Assembly (NCBI GenBank): GCA_019649035.1 | Contig: BMAT01000359.1 | Coordinates: 444,825-465,852 of the forward strand | DNA: 21,028 bases | Direction of reading: 5' to 3' | Origin: Elysia marginata | Taxonomy: Eukaryota > Mollusca > Gastropoda > Plakobranchidae | Part shown: positions 1 through 16,860 of the stretch, in pieces | How positions within the stretch are numbered: the stretch's first letter is position 1 | Layout of the letters: every line of letters starts with the position of its first letter | Position numbers and translations under genes: made by a program | Notes under the pieces: generated by a model | What the model was told of the DNA's origin: nothing | Seen by the model: only the letters and a program-made list of their open reading frames with translations | Database searches by the model: none

Positions 1-379
1 TATAACCGTTTAAACTACCCCAGCATACATAATTTAAATTTTACTTGCTATCTTCTAAGCAAACAATCCTCTTTAAATGCATTTCTGCCTACTTAAAAAA
101 ATGTCTCCTTGATGCAATAACTCTGTTAAACATTCACATGGTATTTTCATCACCTCATGTTTCAGGTACTGCACAATCGCTATTCAACTGGTTGCTCCAA
201 TTTTAGTAATCAATGTATCTTCTTTTAAATAATTTTGCATTTATTTAGCCACATAATTTTTCCACTTTATTTTTCTATAAAAGTATCTAATATTGCAATC
301 ATTCTTTTTTTGTTAGATTAATTTCACTCAATAAAGGTGCATTAACTTTGCAAAATTTTTAACCTTTCTTTGATTCCAG
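1..379 (+). other. ABCB intron, 3' part (truncated by window edge)
   Basis: AT-rich sequence ending in a T-rich tract and CAG acceptor before 380. A possible acceptor near 165 (GTTTCAG) is not followed by sequence resembling the family's preceding exon. Nothing else is recognised. Confidence 0.8.
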
Positions 380-6471
<6,092 letters not shown>

Positions 6472-6665
6472 TCCAAGAGTGAAAAGAGGATCTCTATTTC
6501 TCAATTAAAAAAAAAAACCAAAAAACATTCACAATCAAAATGTTGATTACATTTTTAAATGAATGATAATTCTGAGTGTTACTTGAATAAGAAATTTTAG
6601 GACATATTCATGAAAAAATCAGCACTTGGTGCTAATAAAGAATAAAGTGGGCCCCTTAATGGTGA
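6472..6665 (+). other. Probable ABCB 3' UTR
   Basis: Runs from the stop codon to just past two AATAAA signals. The length (about 190 nt) is an inference from the signals. A longer UTR using a later AATAAA (for example 6758-6763) is possible. Confidence 0.55.
6634..6646 (+). promoter_or_regulatory. Tandem polyadenylation signals
   Basis: Two perfect AATAAA hexamers, 6634-6639 and 6641-6646, lie about 165 bp after the ABCB stop. A T-rich stretch follows at 6664-6690, as expected downstream of a cleavage site. The cleavage position itself is inferred. Confidence 0.65.
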
Positions 6666-6768
6666 TTTTTTACTACCTCCTTTTTACTAACCTTTTCCCA
6701 TTGTACTGCATTGAGAGATATCCTCAGCACAGAGCGGAAATGTTTTGTGGCGCCCAGAATAAAATTAC

Positions 6769-6840
6769 AGTTGAGTCCAGATACATTTAATTTTAATCCA
6801 AAAATTAAAATTTTCTGGAAAATCTGGAAAGTCGGATAAT
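6769..6840 (+). mobile_element. Possible worn terminus of a pogo/Tigger-type element
   Basis: The sequence begins TA-CAGTTGAGTCCAGATA and continues with TCCAAAAATT, TCTGGAAAATCTGG and AGTCGGATAATTTTA. This is the style of pogo/Tigger terminal repeats (CAGT...GAGTCC...GGATAAT). It includes an 8-bp inverted repeat, ATTTTAAT/ATTAAAAT. I found no matching opposite end in the next kilobases, so it is at best a single-ended remnant. The family call is by resemblance only. Confidence 0.25.
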
Positions 6841-7056
6841 TTTACTGAATATTTCCTTCTTTGGCTTATACTAAAAATTATCAGTTAGATGAAGTCTAAT
6901 CTTATCTTGTTTTCTTTTTTTTACCAGAAGTTAAAGCAAAAAACCAGTAAACCTAATCTTTATTCCTGAGAAAAGCAATGCAATGAGGAAAGCTGTGTGA
7001 CACATGCCCATGTGTTTTGTCTGTCTTTGTTGAGATGGCAGGAGGGTAGGAAGGTA

Positions 7057-7120
7057 GGGGGGATGGGAGACGGATAAAGCTGTCTGTGGGGGGATGGGGA
7101 GACAGATAAAGCTGTCTGTG
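7057..7120 (+). repeat. 32-bp G-rich tandem duplication, two copies
   Basis: Copy 1 is 7057-7088 and copy 2 is 7089-7120. Both end in GATAAAGCTGTCTGTG or CAGATAAAGCTGTCTGTG variants, and they differ at a few positions in the G-rich half. It creates the Ser/Pro-rich chance frame read on the opposite strand. Confidence 0.85.
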
Positions 7121-8351
7121 ATGGCCTATTTGACTGCAGAGAATGGGAGTAGTTGCGTTACTACTGCATCTTATTGATAACCTTGTTAGGTCTGTGAACT
7201 GTAATCTAGATCTAAGGGGATAGGGCCAACTGATCAAGCCTTTCATTGCCTTACCTAATTGTCTGTTGCTTTGTTTATTGAGTCTTAAGATGAGAGAACA
7301 GTGGTATCCTGTCAGCACTCTAGACATGAGCTGATAAATTATCGGCTAGATTTAGAGTAATGTGAACCTACTTGTCATAACCTTGTGTAATTCTTAATGC
7401 TCTCCTATTTCTGGTGTGATGAAGGCAGGAACAGCTTGGAGAGATAGGTCAAGTTTATGACGGTGAAGAAAACAGTTGAAAACATAAAACAGGGCAGAGG
7501 TGCTAAATAGAATTGCTACTGTAGTTCAATGAGTCAACGCAAGTAATGTTGGAAGTTAGAGTACTCAAAAAAAAGTGTTACGCCCACATCCCAATTTTTT
7601 TGTGGCTTTCTTCCTTTCTTTATAATGCTTTTCGTTTAAATTCTAAAAACAGTAATTTAAAGTTGATTTCTCACCCAAGGTAGTGCTGCCATTTTGGAGT
7701 TAATTAGTTGTTAAATTGGTCACAGTTTTGGTTTGTTTGCGAAGACAGCACTTAAAAGACCTGCGATACTTTTAAAAAGAAAATTAAGTTTTAATGACTT
7801 CCTATCTTTTTATGATCTGCCTTTATTATTTGCTATCATCTTCTTCTCCACGTCCTTCTTTTTTTATCTTGTAATTTAAGTACATATTTTATTTCAACAA
7901 ATTTATTTGTCATTTTTACACCTTATTGCATCTTGCCTATATCTTTTATGTAAGTATTACACTTTTATCTATATTTTGGGAGACATTTTGAGCTTTCATC
8001 TCAGATGTAGTAAACCTTAATATTAACCAATACGACAAATTTGTATCTTGATCAGAGATATTTTTTATAACCTACATGTTTTATAATAATCTTTATTTTA
8101 ATTGATTAAGCAAGTGCAACAGAAAACGACAATTTTCTTCCAAATGGTCCAATATGTGCATCTTGTGAATTTCAAAAAATTATTGGGGGTACAAAAAGAT
8201 AAGAAAAAGCTATTTGTGTCATAAGAGAGCTCATAGTTGCTTTGGTAACCATATTGGATATAAATAGCAAACCTTTGATCTTTGTAATTCAAAATTCAAC
8301 TGGTTGTTTTTTATTCTAAAAATTGCATGCATTTATATTTTCTTTTCAATA

Positions 8352-8505
8352 TAAATTTTTGTTAGAAGCTTTTGTCAATAACTGTTGAATTATATTTTGT
8401 AAAACCTTTTCAAATTTTTGTATAAAGGAAAGTGTTGAATAATATTCTTTTACAATTTGCATAAAAATAAATTTGTAAAATATAAAAGAAACTTCTAACA
8501 AAATC
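8352..8505. repeat. Imperfect AT-rich palindrome, MITE-like
   Basis: The left end TTTTTGTTAGAAGCTTTT (about 8356-8373) is mirrored by the reverse complement of AAAGAAACTTCTAACAAAATC (about 8485-8505). Inner parts pair again, TTATATTTTGTAAAA against TTTGTAAAATATAA. The two halves form a roughly 150-bp hairpin-capable structure. No target duplication is evident, so the mobile origin is inferred. Confidence 0.4.
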
Positions 8506-11500
8506 AAAATCAGCATGCTGAAAACCTATGTACAAAATTTCACATGCATAGCATGACAAACTAACTTTTGAGTTGTATGAAAAATACATTTTGAGAAATA
8601 CTATAGGTTTGGATGGCTTTAACCTTTTGGCTTTTGTGTTGACATTGCATGCTTGGAAAGTGAATTGTTCTCAAAAAATACTGCAAGGCAGGTTTATATT
8701 AGAGAAGCTATAGCTTACACTAAGTGCTGAGGCTGTTGTTTTTCCTATGGAATTCATACATGTCTCTTGTCCAGGGTGAATGAGTCAGATGTCACTATTG
8801 TCACCTTCAAAGGCTTTGTTGAAAATTTTTTTAAGCAAGCAAACATCAAAAAAGTTTCATAAAATTATCGATATTTTGAGGAAAGATATGAAAATTTTTG
8901 TTGATTGTAATTTCAAAAAAAAGAAAGAAAAAATAGTCCTTTAAATAGCATTTTCTCCGTAAAAGAATTTCCGCCTTCCAACTCTTTTGCTCTAATTGCA
9001 AGACATATTTTTAAAACATTTTGACATAACCTTTATTTTCAAAATCATACAAAAAATAGTGATATATGTCTTTTGGAAAAAAAAAGATAAAATTTCATTG
9101 TTCCAAAAATATGAAGTTTGACCATGTGACCTTTATACAATCTCAACCCCATACAGAGGGGTACTGCACTTGCTCTTGATGAGAGTGCCTGATGAGCTCT
9201 TTAGAACTTCATGAATGTGGCCCTTTAACAATGATACAAAAATTGTACAATTGTCTCGTAGTCTGTCAGTAATCTTCCTTATAATTGAGCTATACTTTTG
9301 TAGCAAAAAAAAAAAAAAAATTAGAAAGGCAGCATTCAGTTACATCAGGTGTCTTGAATAATGCTTTTGAACTCTTGCTCTTTATCTTGTGTAGGCCTAA
9401 TGATTACAAATCTTTAGAGCTCTGAAGGCTTCTGATTTATCGATATTCATCCTTTTTCTATTTTGCTAAATGTTAATTTCCAAAGAGCTTAAAGAATACT
9501 TTACTTGAAAAATGTAAAATTGCGAATTTTTTTCTTTTTTTTTTTTAATGTCAATTTTTAAAATGTGATTTTTTGACCAAGTAGCTGATCTGTCAAATGA
9601 TGAGCTACCAAAGGATATCCACCTTGCTATTGGCTATTTTTAGCTCTTTGCCCTCTTGGCAGTTTCATATTATATTTATTGCTACCATAGTTGATATTTT
9701 AAAATACCAATCAAGGTTTGTTTACATTGGTTGGCACTAGCTTCTTTTACCATGTAATGCACTTGAGATTTACTTTTAGTACTAGTGAATAAAAAAAGTA
9801 ATATTCAAAAGTGAAAAGCTATCAGATCAGTCTTCAATAATTTATAAAATTGAATTACCCGGTCTTTTAAAGATATTGGATGCACAATTATGTGGTGTAA
9901 ATTCCATTGTTTTGAAGGACAGAAAGTTTTGGAAGTCTGATTTAAATTGGCAGCCTTATAAAAGTGTAGTTGTGATGTAAATTTGCAATGTAAAAGTATG
10001 GGATGTTAATCGTATAATATAATTAGGCAAATAAAAAAATTGTGTTCTCTTTTACTTTAAATGCTCGTTCTTTTTATAAACCTTTGTATATAAATAGGAC
10101 AATTATGATTAACACTTGTTGTGTAAAAATGTGTGCCTTGACTTCATGAGTTTGCATTTTTCAAGATCTTAAAAATTACATTGACAATCAAGATTCCAAT
10201 GCATATAATAAGCTCAGGACAATTATTTCCTGAGACTCCTCTGGAATTTAAACATCATGGCCAAGTCAAAAATTTACGAATATGTTTAATCTTCATCAAG
10301 AGCACTGAACTGGCACTAGGAGAATGCACTGAGGGTACTTGAGCTTTTAGTGTCACCTATGTATGACAGTTACTTTTTAACAAATTTTTTCTTTGAAATA
10401 TTGACCAATTTCAGTCCTGCATCCAAATGATGGAAAAATATAATTATTGTCTTTCATGTTAAGTTTAATTTGTACTTCAAAGCTCAACTCTTAAAATTAT
10501 TGTTGGATTTTTTCTTTTACATAATGGTATATATGTATTTTTTTGTTAATGCAGATATGTCTTGTAAGAATGAATATTACCATTTTAATCATGTGGCTAC
10601 AAGCGGTTTTTTGTAAGGAAACTTCACCAAGACTTATAGTCCATGTTATACTTTTAAGCATTTAAACATTTGCTAAATTTTATACTCTTAGTAACGTGTA
10701 CTACTGTACTAGTACCCAAGGTAGCTATCAGCTCCATATATTTTTGTGATAGTTTTATATCAACTTTGTTTAATTACATGCAGATATTGGGAAGCTGATC
10801 GACATATCTTTTTCTATCGAAGACAACATATGGGAAAGTTTTCAGGAAATCTGAACCATTGTTGATTGGTGATGGAAAAGTTTTTGCCCGAATAGAAAGA
10901 AGAGTTTCAAGGATAATTCTCACAACAGTCTCACAGCCTTAAAACAAATTCAACATTGACAAAGCAGGCTAATTAAGGCAAGTAAAATAATTTGGTATTA
11001 ATAATGAAGTTGCCTGTAAAATTGTGTTGCTAAAATCCAAATTAAGGTCTGCTTGTTCTATTATTTAGAGATCTTTGAAATATGATTGAGTTTTAGTTTC
11101 AATTGGCAAAAAGTAAGTTTTATTTTGTTGCTGTCAAGCAAAACATGTCTCTATAATTTTATCAGGAAAAATTGTTTTCTTTAGCGTCCATAAATTTAGA
11201 AAGAAATGTTTTCTTTTGCATAATTTAATAAATTTAGATTGATATGCAAGGTGAATCATGACCTTCTGTGAGTCAAACTTACACTATCACAAGGGTGATA
11301 ATTTAATCCTACATGTAAGGGCTTAATTTAGTTAGATGATCTTGTCAAGCATAAGTTGGCAAATGTAGATGTTTGCAATTCCAATACCCAAGAAAGTTTA
11401 TGCAATTTTGTAATTATACATGTATGTATTTTATATTTTTTCCCACCTAATTGATAATGTCTTTGCATCGTAGTTGTATCATAGCTTAAACAGCATTCCA

Positions 11501-11621
11501 TGTTTTACGTCTTGACAATCTATTCTGAACGCATTGGTAGGCCCACACGTAAATTGACTGATTTTACCTTTGTAATGCTTTGATCTTTGAGATACGATGC
11601 TTGGATGTTGAAATTATTTTG

Positions 11622-11623
<2 letters not shown>

Positions 11624-11660
<37 letters not shown>
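11624..11660. repeat. (TA)n microsatellite
   Basis: 37 bp of uninterrupted alternating T and A. Length is likely polymorphic. Confidence 0.95.
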
Positions 11661-11663
<3 letters not shown>

Positions 11664-12497
11664 AAGACCAATCCAAATTAGCTGGGTGTGAAAGTTGGGA
11701 TTTGAGAAAATGCCTTTTAGTTGATAAGAGGCCTAGGCCCTCCGATTTATTGTACTTTTTCTCAATGTTTTAAATCACCTGAAGTCCTAACAACATTCCC
11801 CAAATTTATGATAATTTTACGTAACTTATAAAGTTTTGAAGGTCAGAAAAATGCATTATTCATAACACCAGTTCCTTTAAATGTAAAAACTAACATCATA
11901 CTTATTTTGACTGATTGGGAGACATACATTTACATGTTTTACTATAGTTGACTTTATATATAGATAAAAGAAAGCAATTTGACTTGTTAATGCCTTGTGA
12001 AACAAAGTTTACAATGAATCTCAGTGGCTGACTTCATGGACCAAAGTTCATTCTGACTGAAACATTTTAAGTTTGATAGTTTTCTGGTAAATAGGACACT
12101 TTAGCTTTTTGAATTCTTGATATTTTAATTGTTTTGTGTAAACTGTAACACTCAGTGGCTCAGCAGGAAACACTCTCATGCATCTCATTAATCCCAGTCA
12201 TCAGATTGGCCGTAAAATTCTAACCCTACATAAACACCTCCCTTCTGTTTGTTGAGGCCAATTTCACATTTAACCATATCTTTGGTTGGTTGTAAACCTC
12301 TTAATTTTTTATTTCCTTGTAAAATGACATAACCATCCTTGCTTTACCGTTTTTTAGATTCTAAAGTGTTTGATGACCAAATGAGCTAGAGCGTGACTGA
12401 TTTATTCAATTATTCGAGAGGTAATCTACTTCTAGTTCTACTCTAGGTAAAATTATTTAGATAGCCTTTGATTGGCTTGAGGCATATCTGATTATAA

Positions 12498-12917
12498 TGG
12501 GGGCAAACCATCCAAAGTAAACAAAATTTTTGAAACGTCTGAAATTGATCTATCATATACAAAGAACAAAGAGCGTAAAAAGAGCGTTTTTATATAGCGC
12601 CCATCCACTAGTATGCTCTAAATGCTTTACATGGGTTCCCCGACAGGCGATTGCCAACCAAAGTACCTTCTGAACTCACAGAGGAGCAGGAAGTAAAGCA
12701 CATTACTCTACCCTCAAGCATTCTGACAAGATCTTCCACTGCCTATAGTCGGGTTGCAATTCCAAGTTTAAATAAACTCAGTGTGTTGAGGGCCAGCCTT
12801 TAATACATTAAACATTTTTGATTTGCTCTTGTTCTTACTCACTGAAAACACCTAATAGGATCCACTAGTTTCCCAGTTTTAAAGGAACTTTTTTATTTTT
12901 GGATGGTTTGGCCCACA
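12498..12917. mobile_element. Candidate non-autonomous DNA element with GGG.CAAACCATCCAAA ends
   Basis: The left end at 12498-12516 reads GGGGGCAAACCATCCAAA. The right end at about 12896-12914, reverse-complemented, reads GTGGGCCAAACCATCCAAA, so the terminal inverted repeat is about 17 bp with one indel-like difference. The interior (about 385 bp) shows no coding capacity and includes the GCGC-type motif at 12587-12630. Flanks show no clear target duplication and the exact ends are uncertain. Confidence 0.4.
12587..12630 (+). repeat. 'TATATAGCGC...TGCTTTACA' dispersed-repeat motif
   Basis: TTTTTATATAGCGCCCATCC is followed 10 bp later by TGCTCTAAATGCTTTACATG. I recognise this pattern (TATATAGCGC ... 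CTCAAAGCGCTTTACA) as a recurrent interspersed repeat in marine animal genomes. That is recollection, not a search. It sits inside the inverted-ended element above. Confidence 0.4.
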
Positions 12918-14736
12918 CTTTAGGCCGCACTAGCTTGAGGGCATTGTGAACCTATGGGATGCAGCATGCACCTAAGACTGCATGTAGAATTAATAAGTAG
13001 TAAGGAGAAGAAGAATTAAAATTCTGTGAAATTTGAAATCTAAAAAGTCATTCAAGACTGCTCAGTGTCAAAAGACTCAGCTTGAATTTTGAAAAAAGGG
13101 GTCATAGTTATGTAGGCCTACTTGTATTTTACAAACTCCGAAAACTTTTTATGAGTCCTTCATGTTCAAAAGTTATTTTTTGGCACAATCATAAAACAGA
13201 TCTCTTCCTGTCTTCTAGTCAAAGAAGTGAGTGTGCTTTTTACAACTACTGACAAGGTAGCTGTTGTCAGTTTTACTTGAATGAATACTTTACCACTACA
13301 GAAAACTCCGCATGTTTACCCACCTTTCTTAGACTGTTTCCACCGTTAAGAGAAACGTTTGCTTTGTGTTCACCCTATTTTGGTTTTTGTTGTTTTTTTT
13401 TTTCAATTTAAATTGTAAAGGTCAAATTTAGTCAAGAATTTTGGTCAAACCACGTCAGTGAGGTTTACATTGTAAATGTATTCTTTTTATATTTCCACAT
13501 GATGCATGTTGTGATCCAGACCAAAGTAATTCTTGTAGTGCCTGTACTCTAGTTGGTTAAATATTCATTATTGTAACAAAAAGAAGGAATTCCACCCAAA
13601 TAAACTTTGTTTGGTTTAATTTAAAATGCTACATGTATAATAAATTCTTTTCTGTCCATGATATTAATGTTTTACAATTTGATTGAAAGACAGTTGCACA
13701 TCTGAAACCAAATACATGTTATTATAAAGAAACAGGTTGTTTGTTAACCTTATTTTTTTTACTTTCTTCACCTCCAAAATATTTATTAAATTTAAACTTG
13801 GCCAAGTTAAAGTTAAAATTCTTTGTTCACCTTTATACTGCAGGCTATCATGTTTTGAAAATTAGAGCTCTAAAAAGGCTGAAAAAGCCAAAGCAACAGA
13901 ATCTTTCCTATTTGTGTTTTCTGGTCCATACTTTCAAGACAAATTGTAACATGTCGAGTTGTGGAAACGAAATTATTGGATAAAATTTTAATACACCTTG
14001 GGCTGGCTGGAACCCCCTACCCACCGCTAGGGATTTTATGAGACAATTTTTTTTAAAGATAGACATGCAAGGAAAATCATCTTGGGTGCCTGCCAAAAAT
14101 CAAGTGTTGCCATGACTGAGTTACTGCCTTTGAAAGATCACTGAGTGCAAAATTTAAAAAATGTTCAATTTATAGCACAATTAAGTAAAAAATAATTTCA
14201 GTAAACGTCTCAATGACTTCCATTTATAAAACAAACAAGAATATAGAGCTTATTCAGTTACAAATGTGCCAAAATTATCGAAATACATTGTTATTTCTTG
14301 CATTTTAAGTCAAATTTTGTTGAATACCTACATGTATTAAGTTTACATAAGCATTTCTGTAACTATTTTTATGACATACACTTATTTGAGATGCTAATGA
14401 TAAGTCATATAATGCATCATTTGCTGCAAACAGGTACGATTTCACCATTAAAGTATCAATTTTCTCAAATCTTATAAGCAAAACATGGTATGTTAAATTG
14501 ATATGAAACAGTATTAAAAATTGTCGTCATCAATTACATTTTTCTTACAACCAAAACAGTATTTTTCTTTCAATTATGACACAATGGTGGTCATAATGGT
14601 TGCTATCAATATCAAATACATTAAAAAAGCATAACCATTTACAGAAATCTACAAAAGGCGTGTAATTAAGCAAAGTAATTACACTCACAGACCTGAAGTA
14701 ACCTAAAAAACTCATGGCATGGGATCGTACAAATTT

Positions 14737-15562
14737 TCACAGATCATTATCAATTTCTGACATTTCCTCTCCTGAGTCTTCCCCCCATTTCAATGGTATC
14801 ACAGTGTTCATCATCCATAGTATGCTCTTGGGTGAAATTAGTATCAGTCATTACCTTTCCTTATCCTGCCACTTCCTTCTGGTGAGGGAAGATTGGGATA
14901 GCCTTGAGATGCTTGTGTCCATATCATTGCTAGATAGTTCACTCTCTTGACATGTTTCATAAGGGCATTATGACAAGGGGACAATGGGGAAAGATCTAAC
15001 CCTTGACGATGAGAAATTGGTCTATCATCCCCAACTGTGAAACATTGCATTGTAGCTCTCACTTTCTTAACATCTTTGGAATGTAGCAGTAGGCCTACAT
15101 CTATCATACAAATCTTTCCAGATGTTTTGATGTACCTTCACTAATCTGTTTTTCAGTTCATAAACCTGCAAAAAGTGTCTAGCACTAGCAGCACTCATCT
15201 TCCTTCATGATTGACAGAGGTTGGACTTTCCCCACAAACTGCTTGTAGAATCACAGCCGATAAAACTAGCATGGAATCCGAATAAGGCATGTTGCGGTTT
15301 GGAGGGAGTTTTGTCCTTGAGATAACTAATGTCAAATTGCTGTTTCCTGTAATACACTATAAAAAAGCAGGTCCTTTTTATTCCGAAGAAAATGGAAGAG
15401 AATAAAAAACTGTAGCTTTCCAAATGTGTGTGGAAGGGCATTCAGGGACTGAGGCAGTGCATTTCCACAAACAATGTGGACATCACTCCAGGCTGGAAAT
15501 TGTATTATGGTTATCTCATCATCTTCCACCTTGTGCAATAGTGTAGCTTTGTTTGTCTTCAC
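14737..15562 (-). pseudogene. Decayed member of an uncharacterised invertebrate repetitive gene family (GFHAFTGCDSTS / HVKRANYQA.IW type)
   Basis: Read on the minus strand from 15562 down. Frame one (to about 15332) ends with FYSVLQETAI. The sequence shifts to the frame ending at 15205, which contains DISYLKDKTPSKPQHALFGF and then HASFIGCDSTSSLWGKSNL. A third piece (15107-14844) has SKDVKKVRATMQCF, NALMKHVKRVNYLAMIW and GYPNLPSPEGSGRIRKGN. A last, shifted piece reads DDEHCDTIE and GEDSGEEMSEIDNDL to a stop at 14737-14739. These landmarks, in this order, match a large family of hypothetical proteins in cnidarians, molluscs and echinoderms that often end in a cysteine-rich CXC-like domain and are copied like transposons. 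That cysteine cluster is not visible here. At least three frame breaks make this copy non-functional. Family recognition is from memory. Function is unknown. Confidence 0.6.
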
Positions 15563-16054
15563 TAGAAGACCATCTGCGGTTACTAAAGCCTATTATACTC
15601 GATTGAGAGGATAGCACATTACTTTGACCAGATCAGTGTTATGCTTTGGAGACAGCAGGAACATCTGGCCAAGAATACATGTGCATCTCTTTGAGCTGGC
15701 ACTTTCACAATTTTATTCTTGCTTGAGTACATGTTGACAACTTTTGTGAGTGAACTAAATGTCGTCACATTGTTCCTGCGCAGTAGTTCATGAAATTCTG
15801 AGTGTTTGTTTTAAAGGCGATTCTCAACAAATTGTTTGCATGCTACTTTACCATCTCTCTCAAGATGAACAAACACTGTTGTGACATCATGAGGTAATTG
15901 TAGATCGCAAAAAAGGCACAGGAGTTTTTCACCTTCTGTTTTTAAGGGGTTGATATTATTGTTCTTGATATAAATGTTTCACTTTGTTTTTTTTTCTGAG
16001 CCCAGGGAAGTTCCTTGTGTTCATCACTGCTGGTCTCAGTCAAACAAGACAGGG
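15563..16054 (-). other. Unresolved interior of the fossil gene
   Basis: Between the two coding-like pieces the minus strand holds only short open segments, such as QMFLLSPKHNTDLVKVM near 15640. It is plausibly degenerated coding sequence of the same element. Nothing firmer can be said. Confidence 0.3.
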
Positions 16055-16218
16055 CTAAATCAGTGGCAAAATAGCGGGCAAGACTGTTTCAAGTGACACA
16101 CCATCTGTAATAGTACGCTGGACAATTTTGCTAAAGCCAAGTATCTCTCTTTTGTTTTTTTCAAGACGGTTGATTGCCTGTTCAATCGTGAGATAATTGG
16201 TGTCCTCCAGTTTGGAAC
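16055..16218 (-). pseudogene. Coding-like minus-strand segment, probable upstream part of the fossil gene
   Basis: A 54-codon open segment read from about 16218 down to a stop at 16057-16055. It includes LEDTNYLTIEQAINRLEKNK, then REILGFSKIVQRTITDGVSL, then ETVLPAILPLI. The composition (amphipathic, charged helix-like) is far more protein-like than the overlapping 89-residue frame starting at 16329. It lies 500 bp upstream, in the same orientation, of the recognisable family landmarks. I infer that it is an N-terminal piece of the same decayed gene, but no family motif proves this. Confidence 0.4.
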
Positions 16219-16329
16219 ATCAGATCTGCTGACACTAAAACCTTTTCGTATTAGCATCCCTGCTTCAGGGTTGGTGTTTGGCAAGTTAGTGAGACTTAAA
16301 AAGTAGTAAGAAAGATAATTATTTTGCAC

Positions 16330-16500
16330 AATTGTGATGGTTCATCATGAAAAGGAGTGGACAAAGTTGCTCAAGAGGATTTGTGAAGTTCAAGACCATT
16401 TGACTTTGTGGCTCATGAAAATACATGAATCAGGAAGTCAAATTATATCTAAATACTGAATCTGGAACTGTTCAGTTTCCATATCTTCGATTTCTAACCT
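16330..16500. other. Spacer between fossil gene and triplet tract
   Basis: The minus strand next to the triplet tract reads VEEEKIRLEIEDMETEQFQI then QYLDII and a stop. This is acidic and protein-like and in frame with part of the tract, but isolated. Confidence 0.25.
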
Positions 16501-16510
16501 GATCTTTTCT

Positions 16511-16619
16511 TCTTCTACTGCTACTACTACTACTACTACTGCTGCTGCTACTACTACTACGCTGCTGTTGCTGCTGCTGCTACTACTACTGCTGCTGCTG
16601 CTGCTGTCACTGTTGTTAC
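16511..16619. repeat. Compound CTA/CTG trinucleotide repeat
   Basis: About 109 bp of alternating blocks of CTA (TAC, ACT) and CTG (TGC, GCT), with one phase slip at 16560/16561 (TAC-GCTGCT) and scattered GTT changes. On the minus strand it reads as Ser-rich before the slip and Val/Ala-rich after it in one continuous frame. Another frame meets TAG stops. CTG/CAG and CTA/TAG blocks of this kind expand and contract by slippage. Confidence 0.9.
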
Positions 16620-16620
16620 T

Positions 16621-16678
16621 TCATTACACCTTGTCCCATCTTTGATGCAGTCACTTACTACCGTTTCAAACTGGGTGT
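16621..16678 (-). other. Exon-like minus-strand segment before the triplet tract
   Basis: On the minus strand a T9 tract and AG (16679-16680) directly precede DTQFETVVSDCIKDGTRCNE, which runs open into the triplet tract. The acceptor-like structure and composition suggest an exon or exon remnant. The frame it sets ends at a TAG inside the repeat unless the phase slip is a mutation. Confidence 0.25.
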
Positions 16679-16860
16679 CTAAAAAAAAATCTAAATAAAC
16701 ACGAAGGTGAAATTGGATACTGTATAAATATAATGAAAAGTGTTTTTAATGATTATGATTTCATGTACAACACTGTGAAATCATCTACAAGTTGTTAAAG
16801 GTGGTTGTAATAGACATCTTTTTATAAGAAGCAAATACACATTCCTTTTAATTTTACCAG

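Larger units (their letters stand above)
6666..14736. other. Gene-poor intergenic stretch
   Basis: About 8 kb between the ABCB gene and the minus-strand fossil gene. Longest open frames on either strand are 60-124 codons, of low-complexity or hydrophobic chance composition, without family motifs or convincing splice structure. It contains the small repeats and candidate elements listed separately, several short A or T runs (16 A at 9305-9320) and no tRNA or rRNA gene that I can see. Some of it could be alternative 3' UTR or non-coding transcript, which sequence alone cannot tell. Confidence 0.6.

Noticed and set aside
6953-7327. 124-codon minus-strand ORF
   Set aside because: It spans the G-rich 32-bp tandem duplication. 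The Ser/Pro/Leu-rich product shows no motif, and the frame depends on low-complexity sequence.
8098-8292. 64-codon minus-strand ORF
   Set aside because: Aromatic and Asn/Ser-rich chance translation of AT-rich DNA. No motif and no supporting context.
13741-13983. 80-codon plus-strand ORF
   Set aside because: Leu/Phe/Lys-rich translation of AT-rich DNA, beginning at a non-ATG codon, with no family resemblance or splice signals.
14714-14950. 78-codon plus-strand ORF
   Set aside because: It is antisense to the fossil gene's C-terminal segment on the minus strand, where the recognisable peptides are.
16060-16329. 89-codon minus-strand ORF
   Set aside because: The overlapping frame with LEDTNYLTIEQAINRLEKNK is much more protein-like. 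This longer frame is probably its shadow, although its upstream part may include fossil coding sequence.
16511-16619. Poly-glutamine coding tract (CAG on the minus strand)
   Set aside because: The CAG frame is interrupted by many TAG stops, so polyglutamine cannot be encoded.
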